Assembly: GCA_016716605.1 (NCBI GenBank)
Contig: JADJWA010000001.1
Coordinates: 310,001-374,000 of the forward strand
Length of the DNA stretch: 64,000 nt
Source of the DNA: Flavobacteriales bacterium
GTDB taxonomy: Bacteria > Bacteroidota > Bacteroidia > Flavobacteriales_F > PHOS-HE28
Direction of reading: 5' to 3'
The translations under genes and the position numbers were made by a program. Position 1 is the first letter of the stretch, and each line of letters starts with the position of its first letter. Below are positions 8,161-16,196 of the stretch, in pieces. Under the pieces are notes generated by a model that worked only from the letters and a program-made list of their open reading frames with translations, was not told the origin of the DNA and made no database searches.

Positions 8161-9291
8161 TCAGGCGCCCTTCGACTGGCTCTCTTTATATCCTACGGAT
8201 AGCCCTTCGGCACCCTCAAAGGTCTGGCGGCGGATGCTCTCGCGGTGGATGGCATCCATGAACTCGCGCACAAAGGCCTCGCTCAGCCCCAGGTGCCGAG
8301 CCATGCGGAGCTGCCGTTTCATGATCCGCTCCCAGCGCTCGGGCTGCAGGATCGCAACGTGGTGCAGCCGCTTATGGTCACCGATGCGCTCGGCGATATC
8401 CATGCGCGTCCCGAGCTTCTGGGCGATCTCCTCGTCCAATTGGTCGATCAGGTCTCGAAGCTCCTCGAGGCCATCGCGCATGGCATCCGTGGGCACCGCT
8501 TGCCGGTAGATCAGGGCATCGAGCGTGAGGCCGAAGGCGGCCGGCGTGAGCTGTTGATCGGCATCGCTGCGGGCGATAGCGGGATCGGGATGCACCTCGA
8601 TCATCAGGCCGGAGAAACCCAGGTCGAGGGCCTGTTGGGCCACCAACCCGATCCTATCCGTGCTGCCGGCTATGTGACTTGGGTCACACAAGACCTCAAG
8701 CCCTGGATGCGCCGCCTTCAGCCGGATCGGGAACTCCCACATGGGGCTGTTGCGGTACGGCGTGCGCTCGAACCAACTGAATCCCCGGTGAACCGCTGCC
8801 AACCGCCGCAGTCCCGCACGGCTCAATCGCTCCAAGGCGCCTACCCACAGGTGCAGATCGGGGTTGATGGGATTCTTCACCATCACCGGGACATCAACCC
8901 CTTGCAGCGCATCGGCGATGGCTTGCACGCTGAAGGGGTTGGGCGTGGTGCGCGCGCCGATCCAAAGGATGTCGATGCCCGCCTTCAGCGCAGCCTCCAC
9001 ATGTGCCGGTGTGGCCACCTCAGTAGCCAGCAGCAATCCGGTCTCGTGCTTGGCGTCCTGCAGCCAGCCCAGCGCCGCATCACCGGCGCCCTCGAAGCTG
9101 CCCGGCCTAGTTCTCGGCTTCCAAACACCGGAGCGCAGCACCTGGGCGCGGCCATCTGCCTTCAGGGCCCGCGCCGCATCCAGCACCTGTGCTGGGCTCT
9201 CCGCACTGCATGGGCCGGCGATTACCAGCGGGCGCTTCAAGCCTAAGCCCCAAGCTGAAATAGAGAGCGGCTCAAAGCCTTTCGGGTCCAT
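8161..9291 (-). CDS. bifunctional 3-deoxy-7-phosphoheptulonate synthase / chorismate mutase type II
   Basis: About 376 residues from ATG at 9291. Residues about 20-260 are a DAHP synthase of the KDO8P-synthase-like class with LVIAGPCSAES, LRSGVWKPRTRPGSFEG, IGARTTPNP, VMVKNPINPD and the metal-binding CDPSHIAGS. Residues about 275-370 are an AroQ-type chorismate mutase helix bundle starting GLEELRDLIDQLDEEIAQKL. Fusing the first step of the shikimate pathway to the first step of Phe/Tyr synthesis is usual in Bacteroidota; the mutase domain probably gives prephenate feedback control. It follows fbp after 61 bases on the same strand. Confidence 0.93.
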   Translation of the reverse strand: MDPKGFEPLSISAWGLGLKRPLVIAGPCSAESPAQVLDAARALKADGRAQVLRSGVWKPRTRPGSFEGAGDAALGWLQDAKHETGLLLATEVATPAHVEAALKAGIDILWIGARTTPNPFSVQAIADALQGVDVPVMVKNPINPDLHLWVGALERLSRAGLRRLAAVHRGFSWFERTPYRNSPMWEFPIRLKAAHPGLEVLCDPSHIAGSTDRIGLVAQQALDLGFSGLMIEVHPDPAIARSDADQQLTPAAFGLTLDALIYRQAVPTDAMRDGLEELRDLIDQLDEEIAQKLGTRMDIAERIGDHKRLHHVAILQPERWERIMKRQLRMARHLGLSEAFVREFMDAIHRESIRRQTFEGAEGLSVGYKESQSKGA

Positions 9292-9352
9292 TGTTCTCAA
9301 AAGTACGCCTTGCCCGGTGCCTCTGTTCGCTTCAGGCCAGGGCCATTGCCGC

Positions 9353-10315
9353 CTAGGCCTTCATCGCCGCCTCTACCATGTTCCTGCTCCCGATGTATAG
9401 GGGGCAGCGCTGATGCAGTTCAGCAGGCTTGATGTCAAGGATGCGCCGTGATCCATCGGTGGCCACGCCACCGGCCTGCTCCACGATCATGGCCAAGGGG
9501 TTCGCTTCATAGAGCAGCCTCAGCTTGCCCTTCGGCGATTTGGCGGTCGAGGGGTACAGGTAGATGCCGCCCTTCATCAGGTTCCGGTGGAAATCGGCCA
9601 CAAGGCTGCCGATGTAGCGCGCGCTCATCCGCTGCTTCTTGCACGAGTCGATGTAGCGCTGAACGGCAGGTTCGAAGTCGTGGAGATTGCCCTCATTCAC
9701 GGAGTAGGTCCTCCCGTCCGTAGGCGTCTTCATATCGGGATGGCTGAGGCAGAAGGTGCCGATGCTTGGATCCAGCGTGAAGCCATTGACGCCGTGGCCC
9801 GTGGTGTACACCAGCATGGTGCTGCTGCCATAGATGATGTAGCCCGCAGCCACTTGAGCGGTGCCCGCCTGCATGAAATCCTCCATCACGGCCTTATCAC
9901 CCGTGCTCACGCGGCGGTAGATGCTGAAGATGGTGCCGATGCTCACGTTCACGTCGATGTTGCTGCTGCCATCGAGCGGATCCATGGTCACCACGTATTT
10001 GCCGCCGTTGTCGAAGTGGACGATGTCGTCGTTCTCCTCGCTGGCCACGGCGCACACCATGCCCTGGCTGCGCAGCAATCGGATGAAGAGATCGTTGGCG
10101 TACACATCGAGCTTCTGCTGCTGCTCTCCTTGGATGTTCTCGCTGCCTTGCGCGCCCAGGATATCCTCGGCCAGACCCGCCTTGTTCACCTCACGGTTCA
10201 CCATTTTGCCCGCCAAGCGGAAGCTGGTGAGCAACTGGCTCAGTTCGCCCGTGGCATAGGTGAATTCGTGCTGCCGCTCGGTGATGAATTCGGCGAGGGT
10301 CTTTACGTGGGCCAT
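9353..10315 (-). CDS. fbp: class I fructose-1,6-bisphosphatase
   Basis: A 320-residue gluconeogenic phosphatase (fructose-1,6-bisphosphate to fructose-6-phosphate). The metal and substrate motif VTMDPLDGSSNIDVNVSIGT is plain, as are ASEENDDI upstream of it, the YIIYGSSTMLVYTTG strand, ARYIGSLVADFHRNLMKGGI and LLYEANPLAMIVEQAGG. ATG at 10315 gives the canonical N-terminus (AEFITERQHEF). The frame stays open upstream, but only across the divergent promoter region and the GNAT gene on the other strand. Confidence 0.95.
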   Translation of the reverse strand: MAHVKTLAEFITERQHEFTYATGELSQLLTSFRLAGKMVNREVNKAGLAEDILGAQGSENIQGEQQQKLDVYANDLFIRLLRSQGMVCAVASEENDDIVHFDNGGKYVVTMDPLDGSSNIDVNVSIGTIFSIYRRVSTGDKAVMEDFMQAGTAQVAAGYIIYGSSTMLVYTTGHGVNGFTLDPSIGTFCLSHPDMKTPTDGRTYSVNEGNLHDFEPAVQRYIDSCKKQRMSARYIGSLVADFHRNLMKGGIYLYPSTAKSPKGKLRLLYEANPLAMIVEQAGGVATDGSRRILDIKPAELHQRCPLYIGSRNMVEAAMKA

Positions 10316-10385
10316 GTGATCCGTGTAGAGTGGACGAAAGCGCTTGGGAGAGCGATGCGATTCCGAGGCGAAGATCGGTCGGGCG

Positions 10386-10393
10386 TTTCTTTG
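10386..10393 (+). promoter_or_regulatory. candidate -7 promoter box (TTTCTTTG)
   Basis: Six bases before the GNAT start codon; resembles TAnnTTTG with one mismatch. A transcript from it would start at or next to the ATG (leaderless). Confidence 0.4.
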
Positions 10394-10399
10394 CACCGC

Positions 10400-10876
10400 A
10401 TGGAAATGAATATTCGCAGCGCCAAGGAAGGAGACGTGCCGCGCATGCTCGAACTTGTGCGTGAGCTTGCCGTCTTTGAGCGCGCACCGGATGAGGTGAC
10501 CGTGACGCTGGACCACATGCGCGATGCCGGATTCGGGCCGAACCCGATCTGGGTTGGTTGGGTAGCCGAGATCGATGGCATTATACAAGGCATGGCGGTG
10601 TGCTATGAGCGCTATTCGACTTGGAAGGGACGCCGCCTGTACCTGGAGGACATCGTCGTGACGGAGGCCGCGAGGGGTAAAGGCCTTGGCGAAGGTCTTT
10701 TCCGGGCCTGCGCGGCATACGCTCTGAGCAAGGAACACGATGGCATGACCTGGCAAGTGCTTGATTGGAACCACGGCGCCGTCCGTTTCTATGAGCGGCT
10801 GGGCGCCTCCTTCTCGAAGGAATGGTGGAACGGCTCCGTGAGCAAGGAGCAACTCAAGACCATCGCCGCCGGATGA
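10400..10876 (+). CDS. GNAT family N-acetyltransferase
   Basis: A 158-residue acetyltransferase (ATG at 10400; a second ATG at 10406 is equally possible). It shows the GNAT acetyl-CoA loop as VVTEAARGKGLGEGLF (about residues 90-105), preceded by the RRLYLEDI strand and followed by WQVLDWNHGAVRFYERLGA. This pattern is that of the diamine/thialysine acetyltransferase-like subgroup, whose members modify small amines. Substrate cannot be fixed from sequence. Its stop overlaps the aspartate kinase start (ATGA, 10873-10876), so the two are co-translated. Confidence 0.85.
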   Translation: MEMNIRSAKEGDVPRMLELVRELAVFERAPDEVTVTLDHMRDAGFGPNPIWVGWVAEIDGIIQGMAVCYERYSTWKGRRLYLEDIVVTEAARGKGLGEGLFRACAAYALSKEHDGMTWQVLDWNHGAVRFYERLGASFSKEWWNGSVSKEQLKTIAAG

Positions 10877-12138
10877 AGGTCTTCAAGTTCGGCGGGGCCA
10901 GCGTGAAGGACGCGGCGGGCGTGCGCAACGTGGCGACGGTGGTGAAGCACTACGCGTTGGACGATCTGGTGATCGTGGTGAGCGCGATGGGAAAGACCAC
11001 CAACGCGCTGGAACGCATTACTTGGGATTTCGCGGATGGAAGGGATACGGGTGCCGAGGCGGTTGCATTGCGCGAGGAGCACTTGCGCGTGCTGCACGAG
11101 GTGGCCCCGGACGACCAGATTGCGGCCGGGCAGCTGAGCGACCAGTTCGACAGGCTTGAAGCCATCCTTCGAGGCATGCCCAGCGGCGACGTGGACCGCG
11201 ACTACGACCAGATCGTCTCCCTCGGCGAAGTGTTTAGCACGATCATCGTGAACGCCCATCTCCGGGTGGCGGGGATCATCAGCGATTGGTTCGACGCGCG
11301 ACTGGCGATCCGTACCGATGACCGCCACCGCTCGGCGAACGTGGACTGGCCCGCCAGCGAAGCCATGGCCATGATGCAACTGCAGCCCCTGCTCGCACGA
11401 CCACCCATCCGATTGGTCACCCAGGGCTTCATCGGCACGGCGCCCAACGGCTTCTTCACCACGCTCGGTCGCGAAGGCTCTGACTTCTCCGCCGCCATCT
11501 TCGCCTACCTGCTCAATGCCGAGAGCGTGACCATCTGGAAGGACGTGCCCGGCATGTTCAACGCCGACCCCAATCGCTTTCCCGACACCAAGCTTCTCTC
11601 GCACATCAGCTACAGCGAGGCCATCGAGCTCAGCTACTTCGGCGCCAGCGTGATCCATCCGCGCACCTTGCAGCCCCTGCAGAAGAAGGGCATACCGCTC
11701 TACGTGCGCTCCTTCGATGACTTGGGCGCTCCCGGCACCACCATCGATGTCCGGAGCGAGAATGACTCGCTGATCCCCTCCTTCATCGTGAAGCCGATGC
11801 AATTGCTCATCAGCATCACGCCGCGGGACCTCAGCTTCATCGTGGAGGAGAACCTCAGTGGGATCTTCGCGCGCTTCGCGAAACGCAACGTGCGCATCGA
11901 CCTGATGCAGAACAGCGCATTGGCCTTCAGCGTGGTGGTGGACGATTCACCGCGCAGCCGCCAGCTCATCGAGGAGCTGAGAGGCGATTACTGGGTGCGC
12001 TACAACGAGGGCTGCGAGCTGCTCACGGTTCGGCACTACGATGAACCCACGCTGGCCCGACTGACGGGAGGACGGGAGAACCTTCTGGAACAGCGCAGCC
12101 GCACCACCGCGCGCTTCGTGCTGAAGGCGCAGGCCTAG
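10873..12138 (+). CDS. lysC: aspartate kinase, monofunctional
   Basis: A 421-residue aspartokinase, first step of the Lys/Thr/Met/diaminopimelate branch. It begins with the kinase signature MKVFKFGGASVKDA; LVIVVSAMGKTTNAL, LVTQGFIGTAPNG, TLGREGSDFSAAIFAYLL, VTIWKDVPGMFNADPN and YFGASVIHPRTLQPL follow. The C-terminal 110 residues form the ACT region (ISITPRDLSFIVEENLSGIFARF), likely the lysine or threonine feedback site. No homoserine dehydrogenase domain is attached. The start is set by the ATGA overlap with the GNAT gene. Confidence 0.94.
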   Translation: MKVFKFGGASVKDAAGVRNVATVVKHYALDDLVIVVSAMGKTTNALERITWDFADGRDTGAEAVALREEHLRVLHEVAPDDQIAAGQLSDQFDRLEAILRGMPSGDVDRDYDQIVSLGEVFSTIIVNAHLRVAGIISDWFDARLAIRTDDRHRSANVDWPASEAMAMMQLQPLLARPPIRLVTQGFIGTAPNGFFTTLGREGSDFSAAIFAYLLNAESVTIWKDVPGMFNADPNRFPDTKLLSHISYSEAIELSYFGASVIHPRTLQPLQKKGIPLYVRSFDDLGAPGTTIDVRSENDSLIPSFIVKPMQLLISITPRDLSFIVEENLSGIFARFAKRNVRIDLMQNSALAFSVVVDDSPRSRQLIEELRGDYWVRYNEGCELLTVRHYDEPTLARLTGGRENLLEQRSRTTARFVLKAQA

Positions 12139-12146
12139 CTTCGCAC

Positions 12147-13178
12147 ATGCTTCGCATTGCGCTCTTCGCCCTTGTCCTCGCCATTGTTGCGGAAACGACC
12201 GCTCAATCGCGATCAGCGCGGAACGATCCGCCACGCCCGACCAAAGCAGCTGTTGCCGCTGAACTCGCCCGCATCGATTCAGCTGGAGACGCCGCACAGT
12301 CAATCGATGCCCGTATGCGGATCGCAGAGCTGCTCAAAACCAAGGATGCGCTAATCCTCCTCCAGGACGCCGCTGCACGAGCAGATTCAGCTGATGATAC
12401 TCGGCTTGGCATGGAAGCGCGCAACAAGCTGATGGCGCTCTACCGGGCCAACGGCGATCACAAGCGCGCTCTAGCAGAGGCATTGCGCATCATCGACCTA
12501 GGGCGCATCGTATGCGCCAAAGAGAGTGAGCGGGAAGCACAGGAAGCCGATGAAATGATCAGGGCTTATCACCAGGAGCGAGACAGCCTCATCGCTTTGC
12601 TCGAATACGAGTCCAGCGCAGCGCGCACGGCCATCGGCCAAGCCCAGAAGACCATCGCGCAGCGTGAGCTGATCATCATCGCTGTTGGCGCCATCGGCAT
12701 CATACTCCTGCTGACCGCCATTCTCGTCCTGCGCCGCAGCCACCGCCGTGTCATGGAGCAGCTCCGCACGGAGCTCGGCGCCTTCCAAGCCCGAATAGCC
12801 GAAATGGCTGGGGAGATGAAGGAGCTTGTGAGGCAATATGATGCGCAGCGCGCAGCGCCACCAGCGACGCCGTCATCTGAGGCTCCAGCACCTGAAGCAG
12901 GGAAAGGAGCTCTTTCACCTGACCCGATGGTGCTCGCGATCTTCAAGCGGCAAGCACCGGAGCGCATCGCGGCATTAGAGGCAGCCCGCGAGGCGAATGA
13001 CCATGATAAGGTGCTGCGCGTGCTGCATTCACTTCGCCCGCAGCTCGATGCGCTGGATCCGGACGGGCTGGGTGCTTCATGCGCGCGATTGCGCGCCATG
13101 CAGCCTTCCGATGCTGACCGGGATGCTGGCCTCAATCGGCTGATCGCCGGCATGCACGCCATGATGGCGCATCGCTGA
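12147..13178 (+). CDS. membrane protein with helical periplasmic region and Hpt-like C-terminus
   Basis: A 343-residue protein I cannot name. A signal peptide ends near AETTAQS (about residue 21). A helical, possibly TPR-like region follows (about 35-165). Then comes one membrane helix (about 172-195, LIIIAVGAIGIILLLTAILVL), a cytoplasmic coiled coil, an Ala/Pro-rich linker, and a final 80-residue helical domain. That domain reads like a histidine phosphotransfer (Hpt) module: ALEAAREANDHDKVLRVLHS with His294 in the phosphoacceptor position, then a GASCARLRAM helix. The usual HSLKG is HSLRP here, so phosphotransfer is an inference. It lies 8 bases after lysC and meets the TPR gene tail to tail. 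Confidence 0.6.
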   Translation: MLRIALFALVLAIVAETTAQSRSARNDPPRPTKAAVAAELARIDSAGDAAQSIDARMRIAELLKTKDALILLQDAAARADSADDTRLGMEARNKLMALYRANGDHKRALAEALRIIDLGRIVCAKESEREAQEADEMIRAYHQERDSLIALLEYESSAARTAIGQAQKTIAQRELIIIAVGAIGIILLLTAILVLRRSHRRVMEQLRTELGAFQARIAEMAGEMKELVRQYDAQRAAPPATPSSEAPAPEAGKGALSPDPMVLAIFKRQAPERIAALEAAREANDHDKVLRVLHSLRPQLDALDPDGLGASCARLRAMQPSDADRDAGLNRLIAGMHAMMAHR

Positions 13179-13182
13179 GCCC

Positions 13183-14421
13183 TCAATTCGCGCAGAAGTA
13201 GCCCAAGGCGTCGAGCGCCTTCTCGTTGCCCAATTGCGCGCTGCGCCGCAGGTCATCACATCCTCGATCAGGCCTATAGGTCATGTGCTCTGCCATGGCG
13301 CGGTTGAAGTAGGCCTTGGAGTGCCTGTCGTCGAGCTGGATCGCCCGGTCGAAGCACTCGATGGCGCGGGCGTATTCACCGTAGAGCAAGTGGATGCTGC
13401 CTTTCATGTTCCAGGCATCCGGGTCGTTGGGCGAACGTTGCAGCGCTTCCTCGGCATCGGCGAAGGCCCCGGAGTGATCACCGAGCTGCTTGCGCACGAA
13501 GGCCCGGTTGTACTGCGCCTCGAGGTAGCCCGGATCGAGCTCCAACGCCCGATCATAATCCTCACGGGCGCCCGCGAGGTCGCCATCCTGCTTTCGCAAC
13601 AGCGCCCGTTGGAAGAAGATGTGCGGACGGTCCGAGGCCAACTCGAGCGCTTTGTCCATGTCGGCGCGGGCTTGCTGCTCGTTGCCGAATTGCCGCTGCA
13701 CAAGTCCCCGGTTGAAATGCGCGAGGTCGAAATAGGGATCCAAGAGCACGGCGCCATCGAGTGCCGTGAGCGCGTCCTTCCAGAGCCTGAGGCGCATGAG
13801 GGCCACCCCGCGCAGGTCGTGCGCGATGGCGAGGCGCGGCGATTGGCGCTTGGCCGCATCGAAGCTGGACAACGCCTCCATTGGGTCATCCTTCTGCAAG
13901 CTGGCCGAACCGCGCTTCAGCAAGAGCAGCACGTCCTTGGGCTTGTCCATGAGCAGCGAGTCGAGCTGCTCGATGGCGCGCTCCACTTCGCCGGCCGCAA
14001 GCCACGCATCGATTCGGCTCTCGCGTAAAAGGTTGTCGTAAGGATGCAATCGAATGGCCGCGCTCCAATCCTGCTCCGCGCCCTTCACGTCGTTCATCAG
14101 CAGCTTCACCTTGGCTCGGCGGTCGAAGATGTACTCGCTGTATGGATTCAGCTCGAGGGCGCGGTTGATATCGGCCATGGCCATCTGCGGCTGGCCCAGG
14201 CGCTCGTACAGCGCTGCGCGCTTCATATAGGCATCCGCGAAGCCGCGGTCGGTCTCAACAGCCGTGGTGTAGAGCCGCAACGCCTGCTCGCTGTTGCCGA
14301 GGCGCAGCTGCATGTCTCCCTGCTGTACCCACTGCACGGCATCGAGCCGATTGTTGAATTGCGCCCCGCCCGCGAGAGGCATCGCGACCGAGAGAAAGAG
14401 GAGAATCGACCGGCTGTTCAT
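13183..14421 (-). CDS. exported tetratricopeptide repeat protein
   Basis: A 412-residue protein with a signal peptide (MNSRSILLFLSVAMPLAGGAQ) and about ten TPR units covering nearly the whole mature part. Typical phrases include ALRLYTTAVETDRGFADAYM, AMADINRALELNPYSEYIFD, AREDYDRALELDPGYLEAQY and AIECFDRAIQLDDRHSKAYF. It ends with a Sel1-like tail (GCDDLRRSAQLGNEKALDAL). Probably a periplasmic scaffold. It is the last gene of the TetR/ABC/HlyD/TolC operon, 4 bases after the CutA-like gene, which hints at a link to envelope transport; this is inference. ATG at 14421 gives the signal peptide. Confidence 0.82.
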   Translation of the reverse strand: MNSRSILLFLSVAMPLAGGAQFNNRLDAVQWVQQGDMQLRLGNSEQALRLYTTAVETDRGFADAYMKRAALYERLGQPQMAMADINRALELNPYSEYIFDRRAKVKLLMNDVKGAEQDWSAAIRLHPYDNLLRESRIDAWLAAGEVERAIEQLDSLLMDKPKDVLLLLKRGSASLQKDDPMEALSSFDAAKRQSPRLAIAHDLRGVALMRLRLWKDALTALDGAVLLDPYFDLAHFNRGLVQRQFGNEQQARADMDKALELASDRPHIFFQRALLRKQDGDLAGAREDYDRALELDPGYLEAQYNRAFVRKQLGDHSGAFADAEEALQRSPNDPDAWNMKGSIHLLYGEYARAIECFDRAIQLDDRHSKAYFNRAMAEHMTYRPDRGCDDLRRSAQLGNEKALDALGYFCAN

Positions 14422-14425
14422 GGCT

Positions 14426-14740
14426 TCATGCTTTGGCCACCTGCTCCAATAAGCTGCGCTGCGCCACAGGATCCATGTGGGTGATGGGCGTGGCGTGGAT
14501 CCGCACGATGTCGCCGCCGAGCAATTCATAGGAGGTTGCCTCCACCTCGCGGTAGAGCAGCGCCTTGGTCATGCCCTGCAGCAGCAGCTGCTTGTCGCGC
14601 CGCAATTCGCCGTTGACCAGCAGGAGCTCCTCGTGGTCAGTATCGAGCGTCGCGAACTGGATCAGCTGCCGCTCGATCAGGTGCCGGGCAAGCCGTTCGG
14701 CGGATTCAACGGTGCGGGTCTGGATGGTGAGGTGGATCAT
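14426..14740 (-). CDS. small CutA1-like ferredoxin-fold protein
   Basis: A 104-residue protein with a beta-alpha-beta start (MIHLTIQTRTVESAERLARH) and a helix-strand order that reminds me of CutA1 divalent-ion tolerance proteins. The sequence match is weak and typical CutA1 residues are not clear. It sits between the TolC gene (10 bases upstream) and the TPR gene in the efflux operon. A cytoplasmic accessory or regulatory role is possible. ATG at 14740 is chosen because upstream codons lie inside the TolC gene. Confidence 0.55.
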   Translation of the reverse strand: MIHLTIQTRTVESAERLARHLIERQLIQFATLDTDHEELLLVNGELRRDKQLLLQGMTKALLYREVEATSYELLGGDIVRIHATPITHMDPVAQRSLLEQVAKA

Positions 14741-14750
14741 GGCGATGGTT

Positions 14751-16196
14751 CTAGCGCGTCCAGGAATTCCAGAGCGTGCCCGCCTCGTGATCGAGCGCGA
14801 AGAAGGCTTTCCGCAAACGCGCATCGAGCTCCACTTGGCGGATGCGCGCATCAATGAGCGGAACTTCACGGGCATTCACCAGGAAGAGCGAGCTCTCCCC
14901 AGCCGCGAAGCGCTGGTTCTCCCCATTGAGCAGGCGCTCATTGTTCTGCACCATGCTGGCGCCAAGGTCCGTCTGCTGGCGCAGCACCGCGATGTCATTG
15001 GCGCGCTCACGGATCCGGTTGCGGATCATCTGCCGGTCGCGGTCCACGGCGAGGCCTGCATCGGACAGCCTGAGCCTCGCCAAGGCCAGCTCTCCACGTT
15101 CCTTGCGCAGCAGCAGCGGCATGCTGAAGCCCACGCCTACCATCTGGCCGTCGCCCAGGAGCCGGGAACCTTCACTTGCGCCAATGGCGCTGGCGGCGCC
15201 GAGCCATTGATATTCCACATCGAGGTCGGGCTTCAGGTACTCGCTGCGCAGGCGGCGGTCCACTTCCAATTGATCGATCCTGGCGAGCGATTGCACCAGC
15301 AAAGGATGCCCATCGACCGCAGTGGTGAGAAGCGTATCGGGCAGCAGGAATGAGGCGGGCGAGATGAGGTCGCGCGCGTCCGGCTGAACGGCCTCTTGCA
15401 GCTCCAGTGGGCGCTGGGACGGATCCCACAGGTGATTGCTCAGCCTCAATGCGGCATTGCGCACGTTCAATTGGGCCTGCTGCTGGCGCATCAGCCTGTC
15501 CTGGAATTGCAGGAATGCCTCGAGCGTGTCGATGGCCGGCCGGTCCCCGCCGCGCCAGCTTCCGCGCACAGCATCGAGGCGGATCTGCGCGAGCACCACG
15601 GCATCATCGCTCACGCGCAACGCGGCGTGCGCCGCCACCCAATCGGTGTGGTCGCTCAAGGCTTGCAGCAGCAGCGAGTTCAGCAGCATACGGCGCTCGC
15701 CTTCCGTGGCGCGCTGATACGCCTGCGCTTTCCGCAGGGCGGCGCGGCGCTCGTCGATGAAGAGCCCTTGTCCGAGTGATGCCCTCACCCCCGCCTTCAG
15801 CAGCCCATCATTCGGTGTGGTGAGCTGTGGATTCAGGAATTCGCCATCGCCCTGCTCAATGCCCGCGAGCAGGTCGATGCCGTACCAGGTGGGCAGCTTC
15901 AGCCCGGCCTGCACCAGGCTGTAATAGTTCTTCTCATCGAAGTCCTTGGCGTCGTAGGAAGCCGAGGCCACCGGATCGAATCCGCCGCGCGCGCTCCGCA
16001 CCGCGGCATCGCCCATCTCGTTGCGCAACGCGGCTTGGCGCGCCATCGGATGATGCTCGAGCACCAAGCGCAAGAAGGCCTCGCGCGTGAGGGTGGCAGG
16101 CACCTGCGCCGCAGAGAGCGCGCAAACGAGCATCGCGGCCGCCGTTTGCAGCGCCCGTCCAATGGCCATGCCTTCGCCTGTGGTCGATCGCATCAT
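14751..16196 (-). CDS. TolC-family outer-membrane efflux protein
   Basis: A 481-residue outer-membrane channel component. A signal peptide (cleaved near ALSAAQ) is followed by the OEP repeat architecture, two long coiled-coil helical stretches. The first starts REAFLRLVLEHHPMARQAAL and the second covers residues about 300-470 (SLARIDQLEVDRRLR, LALARLRLSDAGLAVDRDRQ). It should complete a trans-envelope conduit with the HlyD adaptor and ABC protein encoded just upstream. The start overlaps the HlyD stop by ATGA (16193-16196). Confidence 0.88.
   Translation of the reverse strand: MMRSTTGEGMAIGRALQTAAAMLVCALSAAQVPATLTREAFLRLVLEHHPMARQAALRNEMGDAAVRSARGGFDPVASASYDAKDFDEKNYYSLVQAGLKLPTWYGIDLLAGIEQGDGEFLNPQLTTPNDGLLKAGVRASLGQGLFIDERRAALRKAQAYQRATEGERRMLLNSLLLQALSDHTDWVAAHAALRVSDDAVVLAQIRLDAVRGSWRGGDRPAIDTLEAFLQFQDRLMRQQQAQLNVRNAALRLSNHLWDPSQRPLELQEAVQPDARDLISPASFLLPDTLLTTAVDGHPLLVQSLARIDQLEVDRRLRSEYLKPDLDVEYQWLGAASAIGASEGSRLLGDGQMVGVGFSMPLLLRKERGELALARLRLSDAGLAVDRDRQMIRNRIRERANDIAVLRQQTDLGASMVQNNERLLNGENQRFAAGESSLFLVNAREVPLIDARIRQVELDARLRKAFFALDHEAGTLWNSWTR

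Noticed and set aside
8142..8166. GATCCGGATC palindrome after the DAHP synthase gene as terminator
   Set aside because: The stem is imperfect beyond 10 bases and has no T tract; too weak to list.
9587..10399. Upstream extension of the GNAT frame
   Set aside because: Runs antisense through fbp; the GNAT fold begins at 10400 and a promoter-like box lies just before that ATG.
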